The notes beneath the pieces were generated by a model. That model saw only the letters and a program-made list of their open reading frames with translations. It searched no databases and was not told the origin of the DNA. From Clavaria fumosa (Eukaryota > Basidiomycota > Agaricomycetes > Agaricales > Clavariaceae), in contig OX637804.1 of the NCBI GenBank assembly GCA_951802425.1, positions 930,001 through 994,000 on the forward strand: a stretch of 64,000 nt of DNA, in the 5' to 3' direction. Positions 1-10,327 of this stretch are shown here, piece after piece. The first letter of the stretch is position 1, and each line of letters starts with the position of its first letter. A program made the position numbers and the translations under genes.

Positions 1-215
1 TTGGAACCATGAGGAATGACAGGGAGGACCAAGGACTATTCAGGAGTCCTGAGGAATAGTAAGGAGTCCTGAGAAGTAGTGAGAAGTAAGGAGCTCTGAG
101 GAATGGTGAGGAGTAATAAGGAATAGTGAGGAGTGGTGAGGAGTAGTAAGGGGGAGTGAGGAGTCTTCAGGAGCAGTGAAGAGTTTTCAGGCATGGTGAG
201 GAGTCCTCAGGACTC
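1..215. repeat. Degenerate short tandem repeat (GAGGAGT-like, about 10 bp)
   Basis: A purine-rich run built from variants of GAGGAGTAGT, GAGGAGTCCT and GAGGAATGGT. The unit is imperfect in length and sequence, so this is an old or slippage-prone simple repeat. It stops near 215, after which the composition becomes mixed. No coding potential is claimed for the short frame crossing its right edge. Confidence 0.75.
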
Positions 216-840
216 TCTGGTACTCCTCACTGCAGACCATGTTTGCTCTGTCCCTCTTGCAAATTTGCAGGTATATCCCTACATACCCTCTCTACATTTC
301 TGCCTATTCATATTTTTCCATTCCCTTGCCATCCTGATGCTATTTGACCCTTACTTAGAAGGGGCTACTAGAGTAGTATTACTTAATTTAAAGAATGAAT
401 AACCATTATCTCCTTTCATAAATTTGGAATTAAGGCATAGGAATCGAACAGTATCAACTGTGTCTCTGCACAATTCTTGGTTCTTGTTCTAGAGCCTCAC
501 CTTCCTCAGTGGGTAGATTTCTTGTACTTTACTCAAGACAACAAACCAAGAATCAATGGTTTTCATGGCTATTGGTACAGAATGCATATGTAGAGTAGAG
601 CAGTAGGTCTATAGACTAATGAGATGCATTTCTGGAGAGTTTCAAACACAGAGTAGGACTAAAGGTATGAAAAGCATGCACTTATCCTAACAATGAAAAG
701 CATGCACTTATCCCAACAATGAGCAGCTGGCATCTGGACATATCTGAGGCTGGGCCAATCAGGAGTGGGGCCAGTGTCAGGAAAACAGGTGTCCAGAATA
801 CTGGCAGAGGCCAGGGTACTTGTTTTTGGGGTGCAGGGGC
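216..840. other. No gene recognised
   Basis: AT-rich sequence with almost no CpG. There are only short frames without recognisable domains, and a local 26-bp-scale duplication of AAAGCATGCACTTATCC near 672-715. It probably continues the retroelement remnant to its right. Confidence 0.4.
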
Positions 841-1503
841 TCATGTGGGGGTCAGGCAGCTGGGTGGGGAAGGGGTGCAGATGCTGGGGCAGTGAGTAAG
901 ATTCACTTCAGCTTTCACCCAGTCAATCTCTTGGTTATGTTGCTTTAACCAGTCATGTCCAAGGATCACCATGTGGGACTGGGTTTTTCCCAGCAGGAAG
1001 TGGATCTGCTCCTGGTGGTCACCAACTATGACAAGCAAGTCCATCCCATGCCAGATTTTACCATTCCTGTTCTGCATCCCATCCACATTATACATTGTGA
1101 TTGAGTTTTGCAGGGGAGATGGCTCCAGTCCCACTTTTTTCACCCACTCCAAGTCCATAAAGCAGTTGGTGCAGCCTGAGTTGACAAGGGCTTTCATAGT
1201 TGCCCATTTGCCAGTGCTGAGAGCTTCCAGGTGCACCCGGATGGAGAGCTCCTGGGGCATATGTGATAGTGTGTCCTTCAGCACCTCTGCAAGGCACTTT
1301 GTTGGCTCCACTTTCCTGCTATCCCCCATTTCCCTTTTTGGTATTTCACTCTTAGCAGTTTCTGTTTCTGCTTTGTCCTTTGCCTCAGCCCCAATCCAGG
1401 TATGTCTCTGCTGCAAGATAGTATATTTTGGGATACTAGCTGCAGATACAGGGACAGGAAGGGGACTGGGATATCTACTCCCAAGGCACCAGTTTGGACT
1501 CAC
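841..1503 (-). pseudogene. Gypsy-type retropepsin fragment, catalytic Asp replaced
   Basis: A 220-codon open stretch on the minus strand ends in an aspartic-protease-like region. The motif LVNSGCTNCFMD and, downstream, VILGHDWLKQHNQEIDW match the retropepsin active-site and C-terminal (ILG-W-HNP-IDW) patterns of Ty3/gypsy Pol. The expected D-S/T-G is N-S-G here (AAC in place of GAC, near 1160), so the protease should be inactive. It lies directly downstream of the gag remnant at 1690-2768, in the usual gag-pol order. CpG is nearly absent. No LTR or RT was found next to it, so it is a truncated remnant. Confidence 0.7.
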
Positions 1504-1689
1504 TGGGACTTGTCTCCAAAATCCTGCTCCTCAACAGGAGCCTTCCTCTCTTTCTCAAGTAACTGCAACTGGTCTCAGAGCAGTGCAATCTCATTCTTGT
1601 AGTCCTTGGCATCCCATGCCTGGCTTTCCACAGTGTGGAGCTGTGGCCTTGGGATCTGTGGGCATGTGTCTGGGAGTGGGCACCCTCTC

Positions 1690-2768
1690 ACCATGTGGCT
1701 GGCTTGACCACATCAGAAACAGGTGCACACTACTCCAGGGGCATGGGCACAATCCACCATCATGGCATTGCCAGCAGCAGCAGGGCATGACATGATGGGA
1801 GGGGCAGGGGTGCAGGCCAGTGGCTGGGCCAAGTAGGGGGGAGGGGCAGGTGCAAAATGGGTTTGGTGGGGGAGGGATCGGTTGGCAGCAGGCAGGGTAG
1901 GGTGCACAGAGTTCTGTTGCATAATGACACCATCAAAACAGCACTGTTGGGCATCCAGCCTCTCTGCAAGTGCTTTCCACTGCACATAGGTCTCTGGCAT
2001 TGGTGAGACCCCATAGATTCTCCCCACCAGTCTCCTGCTGAGGTTCAGCTCCAGCCAATGGACAAGGATGCCCAAATCAGCTTCCTCACTCATCTCTGCT
2101 TGTTGGAACAATGTTTCAAACTTTGCAAAGAACTCCAGTGCCATCATAGCACCCTGTTTCAACCTTGCAATTTCAGAGAGGGCTGTCACATGGTTGTTCA
2201 GGTCATTGAACACTTGCTTCATCTCCTCCACAAACTCCACCCAGGTTCCAACCTCCTCATTACTCAGGATCTCTTCAGCCTTCATATTTGCCCACTCTGC
2301 AGCAAACCCTTCTCCAGCAATTTTGCTGAGTGTGAAAAGGACCTTTGCCAGGTCCATGGCATAGACAGTTGGATTTGCCATAAACAGGAGGTGGAGTGAC
2401 CAGAGGAATGTGCAGAAGTTTCTTTTCTGCCCATAGAAGGAGGCAATAGACAGGTCCAGCCTCATGGCTTGGGCTACAGGTGGGGCAACATGGTCAGCCA
2501 TCGCAGGCCCTGGTGGCAGTGATGGGGTCTTGGGGACATCAGTAACAGGGGAATCGGGGGGGAGCAGAGCTTGACCTGGTCTCAGTCTCAGGTGCTGTAA
2601 ATAAAGTACTGGGCTTGGCACACTCAGTATTGCTTCAGCAGGGTCATGGAGTCGTCCTCCAGTTTCAGTGTATCTACACACAGTAAAAATTTCATGTGGT
2701 TCTGTGCACACTGTGGGCAGGGTAAAGAAGTAGAGGATGATAGGGGCTGAGCTGTAACAACATGTCAC
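1690..2768 (-). pseudogene. Gypsy-type gag remnant with broken zinc knuckle
   Basis: A minus-strand frame of about 350 codons. The middle part has the helical capsid-like pattern of fungal Ty3/gypsy Gag (a region with W-V-x-F and LARLKQG, then a segment ending YVQWKALAERLDAQQ). Past a stop codon near 1710 the same frame reads CGQASHMVRGCP, the second half of a CCHC zinc knuckle whose first half (CTCF) sits just before the stop. The nucleocapsid is therefore interrupted by a nonsense change. The protease fragment follows at 841-1503. No start codon or element ends were identified. The sequence is extremely CpG-poor. Confidence 0.65.
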
Positions 2769-2845
2769 AGTTTGAGGTTAAGGGTCCAGGCTAGCCAGGT
2801 TAGAACACAGGGCTAGGGCAGATGGGCAGATGTTAGTATTATATC

Positions 2846-3070
2846 AGACTCAGCCTCACACACTTAATTGTAAGGTCAATGATGACAATACTAACATAAG
2901 GGGAAAGGAGTACAAGAAAGGAAAAGATGTAGGGGTGTTGCTGGCATTCCCACACTCGGACCCTGTGCATCATGTAACATGCCAGGCCTGGGTCACATGA
3001 CTTATGCATTACATAATCTACCAACTGTTGGGTCACATGACTTGCCCATGATCTTCCCACAACTCTTTAG
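2846..3070 (-). repeat. LTR-like repeat, inverted partner of 3079-3412
   Basis: This segment is the diverged reverse complement of most of 3110-3398. Shared landmarks are the block CCCCTTATNTTAGTATTGTC, a GGTCACATGAC motif repeated twice, and GGTCCNAGNGTGGGAA. The two copies lie head to head and form an imperfect palindrome. It could hold two solo LTRs or two non-autonomous element ends; the left end is not sharply defined. Confidence 0.6.
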
Positions 3071-3078
3071 CAACCCTT

Positions 3079-3412
3079 TGTTAGGATCGCTTATGTAAGC
3101 CATCCCAAAGTGCAGTTGTGGAGAAACTGGGGAGGGTTGTTGGAAGGTCACATGACCTGTGGCTGTGGTCAGATTACATAATCATAAGATCACATGACCT
3201 GGGCCTGGGTGCATCACGTGATTCGAGGGTCCAAGCGTGGGAAAGTCGGCAAGTCCCAAGGCTCTCACTATATACACTGCATCCTTTCCATTTTTGTACT
3301 CTTTTCCCCTTATCTTAGTATTGTCATCATGACCTTATGCTTAAGTTGTGTGAGACCCAGTCTGATACCCTTTCCTAGCTTTTCTCACATGCTTATGTAA
3401 GCAATCCTGACA
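3079..3412 (+). repeat. Solo-LTR-like element, 334 bp, TG...CA
   Basis: It begins TGTTAGGATCGCTTATG and ends CATAAGC-type sequence followed by AATCCTGACA, so it has TG...CA termini and an imperfect 22-bp inverted terminal repeat. It contains TATATAC near 3270 and several GGTCACATGAC copies. No 5-bp target duplication is visible at these exact ends. A diverged opposite-strand copy lies at 2846-3070. Confidence 0.55.
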
Positions 3413-3599
3413 GGAAGCATCAATTTGAAAGCTTCAGCCATAAAACATGTACTGTCCATATCTCAGCCAATTCTGGATTATTTTGAATGCAATTTTTCTT
3501 ATTTTCATCAAGAAATGAAGAGCTATGATCCTGTTTACTAAAAACCCATTAAATACCCACAGGTAACCCATGACACACCCTACATTTGATTTCCACAGT

Positions 3600-3773
3600 G
3601 CCTATTTGAATGGTCAGCTTGGCAGCAACAAAGAAGTTTTTATGGAACAACCCCCTGGTTTTGAAGCCAAACATCACACCAAATATGTCCTGAAACTAGC
3701 CAATTCAATATATGGCTTAAAGCAGAGCTGATGGAAGTGGTATGAGGCATTGCATGGTGAACTCCCAGTTTTC
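3600..3773 (+). pseudogene. Ty1/copia reverse transcriptase scrap
   Basis: The frame starting at 3600 reads AYLNGQL, then VFMEQPPGFE, then SIYGLKQ, a stop, and WKWYEALH. These are consecutive conserved blocks of copia RT (AYLNG, MxQPPGF, SLYGLKQ-xxxW). The in-frame TGA directly follows the GLKQS block. No YVDD box or other copia domains were found nearby, so only about 55 codons survive. Confidence 0.8.
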
Positions 3774-4424
3774 ATAGATGCAAGGCAGACCATGCCATAT
3801 TTTTCAAATGAGACTGATTGTCCATAATTGTGATGGCAATCCATAGGTTGCACAGCTGCGACTCACAGGTGCAAGTCTGCTGCTGTGACATTGTGGGGTG
3901 GCCTGATCATAATTGGACCTCAATTGAGTGATTGAGGTCTGACAGCTTGGCTCTGTTCCCATGGTGGCAGGCACAGTGATCAGTACTGATGGCCAGCACT
4001 GCCACACTACCCAAAATAAGACAACTCCTCCATATCATCAAATTGTGCACTTGTGAACTTTTGTGCACAATCCCTTGGCTCTCCCACCTTCTCCCCTTAT
4101 GTTAGAAGGTTGCTAGCACATATCTAGCATAGTTTAGGGCTGGGACAGAGCTAATTATGGCTAGTATACTAGGTTATGACTGATCTAAGGGAGATAAGGA
4201 GAAACAAAGGAAGTATAGGCAAAGAAACAATGCAATCAAGATGGGGAATGCCACAGGATGTCACAGAAGCAATTGGGGGCAGTTGTGGGGTCCTTCCCCA
4301 CAGTCCCCAATGTTTGAACCCCTGGAAATGAGTCATAATGAGTAATTGTGATTATTTTTAGAATAATCTGAATGTTCAAAATGAAATAACTCATTAAGGG
4401 AAAGGAATAAAAATATGAAACCTT
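3774..4424. other. No gene recognised; CpG-poor spacer
   Basis: AT-rich and nearly CpG-free sequence with only short frames. It is the target DNA into which the pogo-type element was inserted. Confidence 0.4.
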
Positions 4425-4426
4425 TA

Positions 4427-7374
4427 CAGTGTAGGCCCACTCCTTGGGACAACCCTGCTCCTTGGGTCAGCTACAGCAGAATGTTCTCAATTCAAGCAAT
4501 ATCACCTTGCTCTAGTTAGAACAGCTAAATGACATATTTGTTGGATATGCCCAATTTTTCTTAGCAAATTCCACTAAGAATTGCTCATGAAGTGGCAAAC
4601 TGAAGTTGATTACATTGAGGTTTGAGGGCAGTCACACTTGTCCTTGATGTCAGGTATGTTAGGCAAATCAAGTGATGACAAGTATTTTTCTGCTAAATCT
4701 TGTCACAATATGCAACTCTTTATTCACTTTGACTGAATGATTTGGCCTAAAGTTGCATGTGCCAGAGATTAAACAACCTCGTGCACAAATCAGCATGACA
4801 TGTCCAAATGGGAAGGACTGGCCTGCCACAACGTAGATGCTCACTGCTCAGCGATTGCTGCCACCACTTCTTTTCCCACAGTCCAATTATGATGCATCAT
4901 GCGCTGTCAGAAGCTGCCAAAAAAAAGAAGGGGCATCATGACGAGAACCAGCACATGCAGGAGGCTGTTGATGAGTACAAGCAGCAAGAATTCAAGCCGA
5001 AGGAGCTGCAGAAAAGTATGAGGGAGATTGCGCTGGAGAATGAAGTGTCCAAGAGCACCATGGGTCGCTTGGTGAATGGTGGGGTCTCAATGAGTGCATT
5101 TAATGCGTCAAAACAAGAAAAAACCCCAGCTGAGGAGTGTGTTATCGTCGATTTCTGCCTCAAATCTGCTGGTTGAGGCTTTCCTTTTACTCATGGGGGT
5201 ATTGAGAGGATGGCAAATTATATCCTTACAAGCCGCTCGGGCTCTGGTTGCGAGACAGTGGGTAGCAACTGGGTGGACCGGTTTCTGACACGACATCGTG
5301 ATGAGCTGCAGACTCATTGGAGCAAACCTCTCGACATGCAGCAGGCCAATGCCCTGAATCCTCCCAATGTAAAGCATTGGTTTGAGCTCGTAAAGGAACA
5401 TATTGTAGACCAGGAAGTCAAACCACACAATATTTATGGGATGGATGAAAGTGGGTTCCCGCCCTCCGACCAAGGAACTCAGCAAGTTATTGGCAGGCAG
5501 GGGACAAAAACACAGCATAAGCAAGGAAGTGGGGATCACGAAAATGTCATGGCCTTGATCACAATTTGCGCAGATGGGTCTGTGCTGCAGCCGAAAATTG
5601 TGTATAAGGGCCAGAACTTCATGACGAAGTGGGGGGACAATAATGTTGCAAATGCTTCGTGAGCCTCTGCATCTAACTTGCAAGATACATTCCTCTAATA
5701 TCCCACATCACCTACAGCATCAGTCACTCACCGAATGGCTGGACAGATGGAGAACTCGCTGTGAAATGGATTATCGATGACTTCAACAGACAAACAAAGG
5801 ACAAAGCAGCCAGTGAAAGCCGTGTAATTCTACTTGATGGACACAGCTCCCACTACAGTCCCACACTCATTGACTTTGCACGTGCAAACAAGATTCTGAT
5901 CCTTGGCTATCCACCGCACTGCACTCATGCACTCCAAGGGCTAGATGTTGTGTGTTTCGCAAGGATGAAGGACACCTGGAAAGAAGAGATCAATAAATTT
6001 GAGCAGCTCCACCAGACCAAAGTAAAAAAAGGAGACTTTACTGAAGTCTTTGGGAAGGCATTTCTGACAGCATTCACCTGGGAGACAATCCTTGCTGCAT
6101 TCAAGAAGACAGGAATCTCCCCCTATGATCCTAGCATTATCACAACAGGGCAGACGGACCCAAGCAAGGCAACGTCAATACAGGGCTCGTTTCCACTGCC
6201 GCAGCCCAGCCCTGTTCGTGCAGTGATGTCAGCATTTCACCACCACCCTGTCACTTCGTTCGACGTGTCACCAGGGACTCACAGACCGAGCACTACTAAC
6301 TGAGAAATGACACCAAGCCCAAAGCAACGGATCAATGACCAAGACATTGACCCATCCCTCTTCACACCATCGAAGCGAATGCAAGTGCTGACAGCTGCCC
6401 TGGCGGCAACTAGTTCTGGCTCATTCTTGGTTCAGAAGCCACTGGTTGTGTCATCGCAAGTCATTGTGCCACCTGTTATTGGACGTCTCCCACCGTTGGC
6501 TGAACGTGACTGGGGTCTACTTGACGCACCTACAGATGAAAACCCAAGCCGCATGGCTCTAAAAAAGCAGATTTCTGCACTCACAAACAGCCTCTGGCTT
6601 TCCCGCAAACACATCATGGCTCAAGATGGAATAATTGAAAGTGCCAACACAACAATGGTGGTGCAATCTATCTATTGCAATTGGTTAAATGAGACTCTTC
6701 ATGCTTGGGAGAAGAAGAAACAAATAGATCGGACCAGACTCCTCTTTCCAGAGGGGAAAGGACGGCATGTTACAGGCGACGCCTTCCACACCGCACTTGC
6801 AGATCTTGAGCAGAAGAAAGTGGAGAAAGCTGCTGGTCAGGAGCAAAAACGGCTTGCATGAGAGCAGAAAAGATCTGCCAAAGTGGCAGCAGACACAGCG
6901 TGGAAGGAGATACAAGCCGATTATCAGCAAGAAGTTCAGAAATGGGAAGCGCAGTGCACTGCGTTACGAGCACAAGGTATGTTGGTGAAGAACCTACCAA
7001 AGAAGCCAAAGCGCCCAACAAAACCAAGGCAGGAGGTTGATGCCAGTGCAGATGTGGAGTCAACAGGCTCTGGAGATGAACTGGATGACTGATTGCCGTG
7101 ATCAGGTCTGCTGTCGTCACTAGAAATGATGAGGAGATTTGGCGTGATGGTCTCGTCACACCTGTCCCAATGACTGGGTAGCTGTGACAATTGCGACTCA
7201 TTTGTGCACTGAGAACACTATCATAATCATACCCTTGTCATTTGATATAGTTGTACAGTATGGGTCCCAAGATACCCTTCATATGATAAATTGACTTAGA
7301 TGCATTAAAATTAAGCAATGGCAACAGGGAGTCATGAAATTCAATGTTGTGTCCCAAGGAGTGGGCCTACACTG
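4427..7374 (+). mobile_element. Pogo/Fot1-type DNA transposon, 2948 bp, TA target duplication
   Basis: The ends are perfect inverted repeats: CAGTGTAGGCCCACTCC... at 4427 and its complement ...GGAGTGGGCCTACACTG ending at 7374. The match extends for 25 bp, or 27 bp counting the flanking TA. Each end is bordered by TA (4425-4426 and 7375-7376), the target-site duplication of the Tc1/mariner superfamily. A second degenerate copy of the terminal motif (CTGCTCCTTGGGTCAG) follows the left end. The element carries one transposase reading frame on the plus strand (4808-7092) with a single intron. Its CpG content is higher than the flanks, so it arrived after the surrounding DNA had lost CpG. Confidence 0.93.
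4808..7092 (+). pseudogene. Pogo-type transposase with three in-frame TGA codons
   Basis: DDE transposase of the pogo/Fot1 group. In order: an N-terminal psq-like helix-turn-helix (around SMREIALENEVSKSTMGRLV), a CENPB-type region (SNWVDRFLTRH), then the DDE core with YGMDESGF, LLDGHSSHYS and LQGLDVVCFARMK. I count 35 residues between the second and third Asp. A 59-bp intron (5659-5717, GTGAGC...CTACAG) joins the two halves of the core in frame. Three TGA codons interrupt the frame at 5174, 6301 and 6859; the frame is otherwise continuous across each. All three could come from CGA by one C-to-T change. The C-terminal part (6307-7092) is charged and ends SGDELDD. Confidence 0.88.
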
Positions 7375-7376
7375 TA

Positions 7377-9881
7377 TAGGATATAGCCCTCGATTTATTC
7401 TCAATCATGAATATTAAAACTACCTTTTATGTTTGCTAGTTATCGAGGTATAGGTCATTTACTGTTTATGGTAGATAGTTAAATTGTGCTATAAATACAA
7501 AGCAGAAACTTGCAATCCACATCACGTTTTGTACCCACATATTGTCTGAACCATCCTTGAAAGGGACTAAGTCTAAGTCTAGCCCAGTAAGGAGCTAAGG
7601 TGTTAGGTATGATGAAATTTTCCTAAGATTTGTGTATTACTAGACATGTAAACTGTTTGAATAATCTATGTGTGGTATCAATCGATAGCCCTTTTTCTTG
7701 TGTATGTCTCTATAAAATATCAGAATTGTTTTCCTGAGTTATTCCAGTTCAACTTTTGTGTGTCTTTTGGAAGAGGCATTAGAATGTAAATAACTTAGGA
7801 AGTATTGATTATCCTGTTATGTAGTTTATATTGTTCTATAGCTGAGATATAGGGCTACCTGTGTGCGAAGTATCAAATGGATCGGTGGAGGAACAACTGA
7901 GGTGTGTTGAATTCATCAGTTCAGCTCTCCTTGAGAGAGGGGCACCTCTACCATCATTTGAAATAGATAGAAATGGCAATCTGGAGGTCCCTGACCATGA
8001 TCCCAGACACCTGAAACACTCTTGGGCACTCCCAGACTGCTCAGAGATCCTGTATACCACTTTTGGGTCTCTCTGGCCCTCTGCTGCTCCTCCCCCTAGT
8101 CCACTTCCAAATATTAAAGATGTAGGAAATTATCTGAACCAGAAGGTATTATAATAAATAAATATCATTATACTAGACCCAAATTGACACCTTCATGAAA
8201 CCTTATCTTTAATATTTGATCTACAATTAAATGAATAAATAAATTGCTTTGGGGAAGCAATTGAGCCAAGGAGGCAGTTTGGGGTGCCAAAAATGGTTAG
8301 AGGAATGTTGTGGGTGTTGTCCCCATGTATACCAATGGTCCTGCAGTGTGGATGACTCACAGAGACTTGTCATTTTGCTATTAAATGGAATTATATCATA
8401 AATGAGTGAATCATTTATTATATGGGATAGTTGTAGTTGGTACTATACATTGCTCAAGCTATATCTCATGAGGTATTGAGATTAAAGAGAAGCTTTAGGG
8501 AAGCAAGATGAAGTAATAGATGAGAAGAGTAGATGAGACTTTACCCTGAAGCAGTTGGACCACTATTTCAGGAGATATGAATATTACCATGAGTGTGATA
8601 TTCATATGGACAAACTTAGATGTTGAATATCTCAGTGTTCATTAGGAGTTAAGAAGAGATGTTGGAGAATAGAATACTCTAGGCAAATAGGAGTATCCTT
8701 TATGTTGATTCTCTAATCTGGGATATTTATGTCTGAGTTAGTATTAGTATATTTTGATTTTCTGCCCACTTCAGCATCACCCTGTAAATAGTATTAGGTT
8801 ATACTAGTATCTATTTATAGGAAGGTGTGCAACCAGGGCCAAATTGGGACATTTGGCCTCCCTTATAATAATATTTGGAATTCTGTTTAGGATTTCCTCA
8901 TCTGTTAATATTCTTATTAAGGAAGTGATACTGGTTCCATAACATAAGGACATATTTAGTTAAACTAAGGATTTAATCTAGTTAAACTAAATACAGTAAT
9001 TACTGACTAAGGACCTTGTCTGGTCAAGTGATCTTGATACCCAGAGGTACCCACACTTCGGGAGAGTCAGCATGTGCTGGCTCCCCTCAGTGCAATAGGT
9101 ATTGAGCAACTTATGAATATTTTAGTTTGGTGTGCAAGGTGTTATACTGTACATAGTGCTACTGTATTCATGAGAGTAAGTAAGGGAATATCTAGAGAAC
9201 CACTGAGAGTTAAGCAAAGGTTTGCAGAGGTGAAATGGTCTAGAGGATTAGAGGAGTCTCTGAGACCCTTTGGCATGTTTCTCCTTTGCCTGGTTAACTA
9301 GCTATTCACTATTCTTTCTATGACCTATTTACACTAACTTGGCTTAAGTGGGTGATATCTATGGACTGGTCAGCTATTGAGCCATGGTACCAACCCGCAG
9401 ACTACCACTAGGTTGGGGTGGACTCATGGGGGTCAGTAGCTAAAGCCATAGGTTATCAACACTTAGGTTACTGAAATGATAATATCAGCCCAAAGCAGTA
9501 CCTTGCTGAATGGACTAGTTATAGTACATTTGGCAGGAAGGTGTAGAACTGAGTAACCTACTAGTCCTGTAGGTTAGACTATAAATAGATTGGGGAAGGG
9601 TTTGAGTCAGTCTGACTCCTGACTACTCAATTCTATTTATAGACAGTACCAAATCCATAACACTCATCCACCCATCAGTTCATCTCCACCATCTCTTCTC
9701 ATGTTAGTGAGTATAGCTTAGTGGAGAGGTAGTGGAGAGGTGCCCAGGATCAGTCTTGAACTCAATCTTAATATGAAAGTCAGGGTGGGAGTGGGGGAGC
9801 TCATCCCACTTTGCTTCACTAAAGACCAGGGGGTAGACCCTCGAAGTCCCCATATGCAAGCCCCTTCTTTTTCAAACATGA
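7377..9881. other. No gene recognised; AT-rich, CpG-poor repeat debris
   Basis: About 2.5 kb of low-CpG DNA. The longest open stretch is 7861-8154 (plus, 97 codons, with SALLERGAPLPSFEID). It has no family I recognise and could be chance. The rest is short frames and T/A-rich runs. Confidence 0.4.
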
Positions 9882-10327
9882 GAAGGACAAGCTGCAGCCA
9901 ACTACTCAAGACTAAATGCACATCTGATCAAAGACAAGTACCCCCTCCCATGCATCCGAGACATGGTGGATGTGCTTAAGGGAGCATCTATCTACTCCAA
10001 GATAGATGCAAAGGGAGGCTTCCCCTCAATGCAGGTCTGGCCAGAACACCAGCACTGCTGTGCCTTCCTAACACCCCATGGACTCTTCAAACTGGCAGTC
10101 ATGTGGTTTGGGCTGCAGAATGTGCCTGCAACCTTCCAGTGCTTCATGAATCATGTGCTGAAGGAGGAGATTGCAGGAGGACATGTCCAGGCCTATGTCA
10201 ATGATGTGATAGTGTTTGCAGAGGACTTGGCCACTCACTGGTATTGGATGGACTGAGTCTTGCAGAAGTTTGGGAAGAATGGGTTGTTCCTCAGGCTCAG
10301 TAAATGCAAGTTTGCTGATTACCTAAT
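9882..10327 (+). pseudogene. Gypsy reverse transcriptase fragment with YVND box
   Basis: In the frame of 9963 the sequence reads NYSRLNAHLIKDKYPLP, then IYSKIDAKGGF, then LFKLAVMWFGLQNVPATFQ, then QAYVNDVIVFAEDL. This is the core of Ty3/gypsy RT. The catalytic YxDD is YVND (GAT to AAT on the coding strand), so the enzyme would be dead. A TGA follows at 10254, after which thumb-like sequence (VLQKFGKNGLFLRLSKCKF) continues. Flanking gag and integrase are absent. Confidence 0.82.

Noticed and set aside
4808..7092. Stop-codon reassignment (TGA as Trp) to explain the transposase frame
   Set aside because: All other genes in the window end normally at TGA, including ATP-citrate lyase; CpG decay is simpler.
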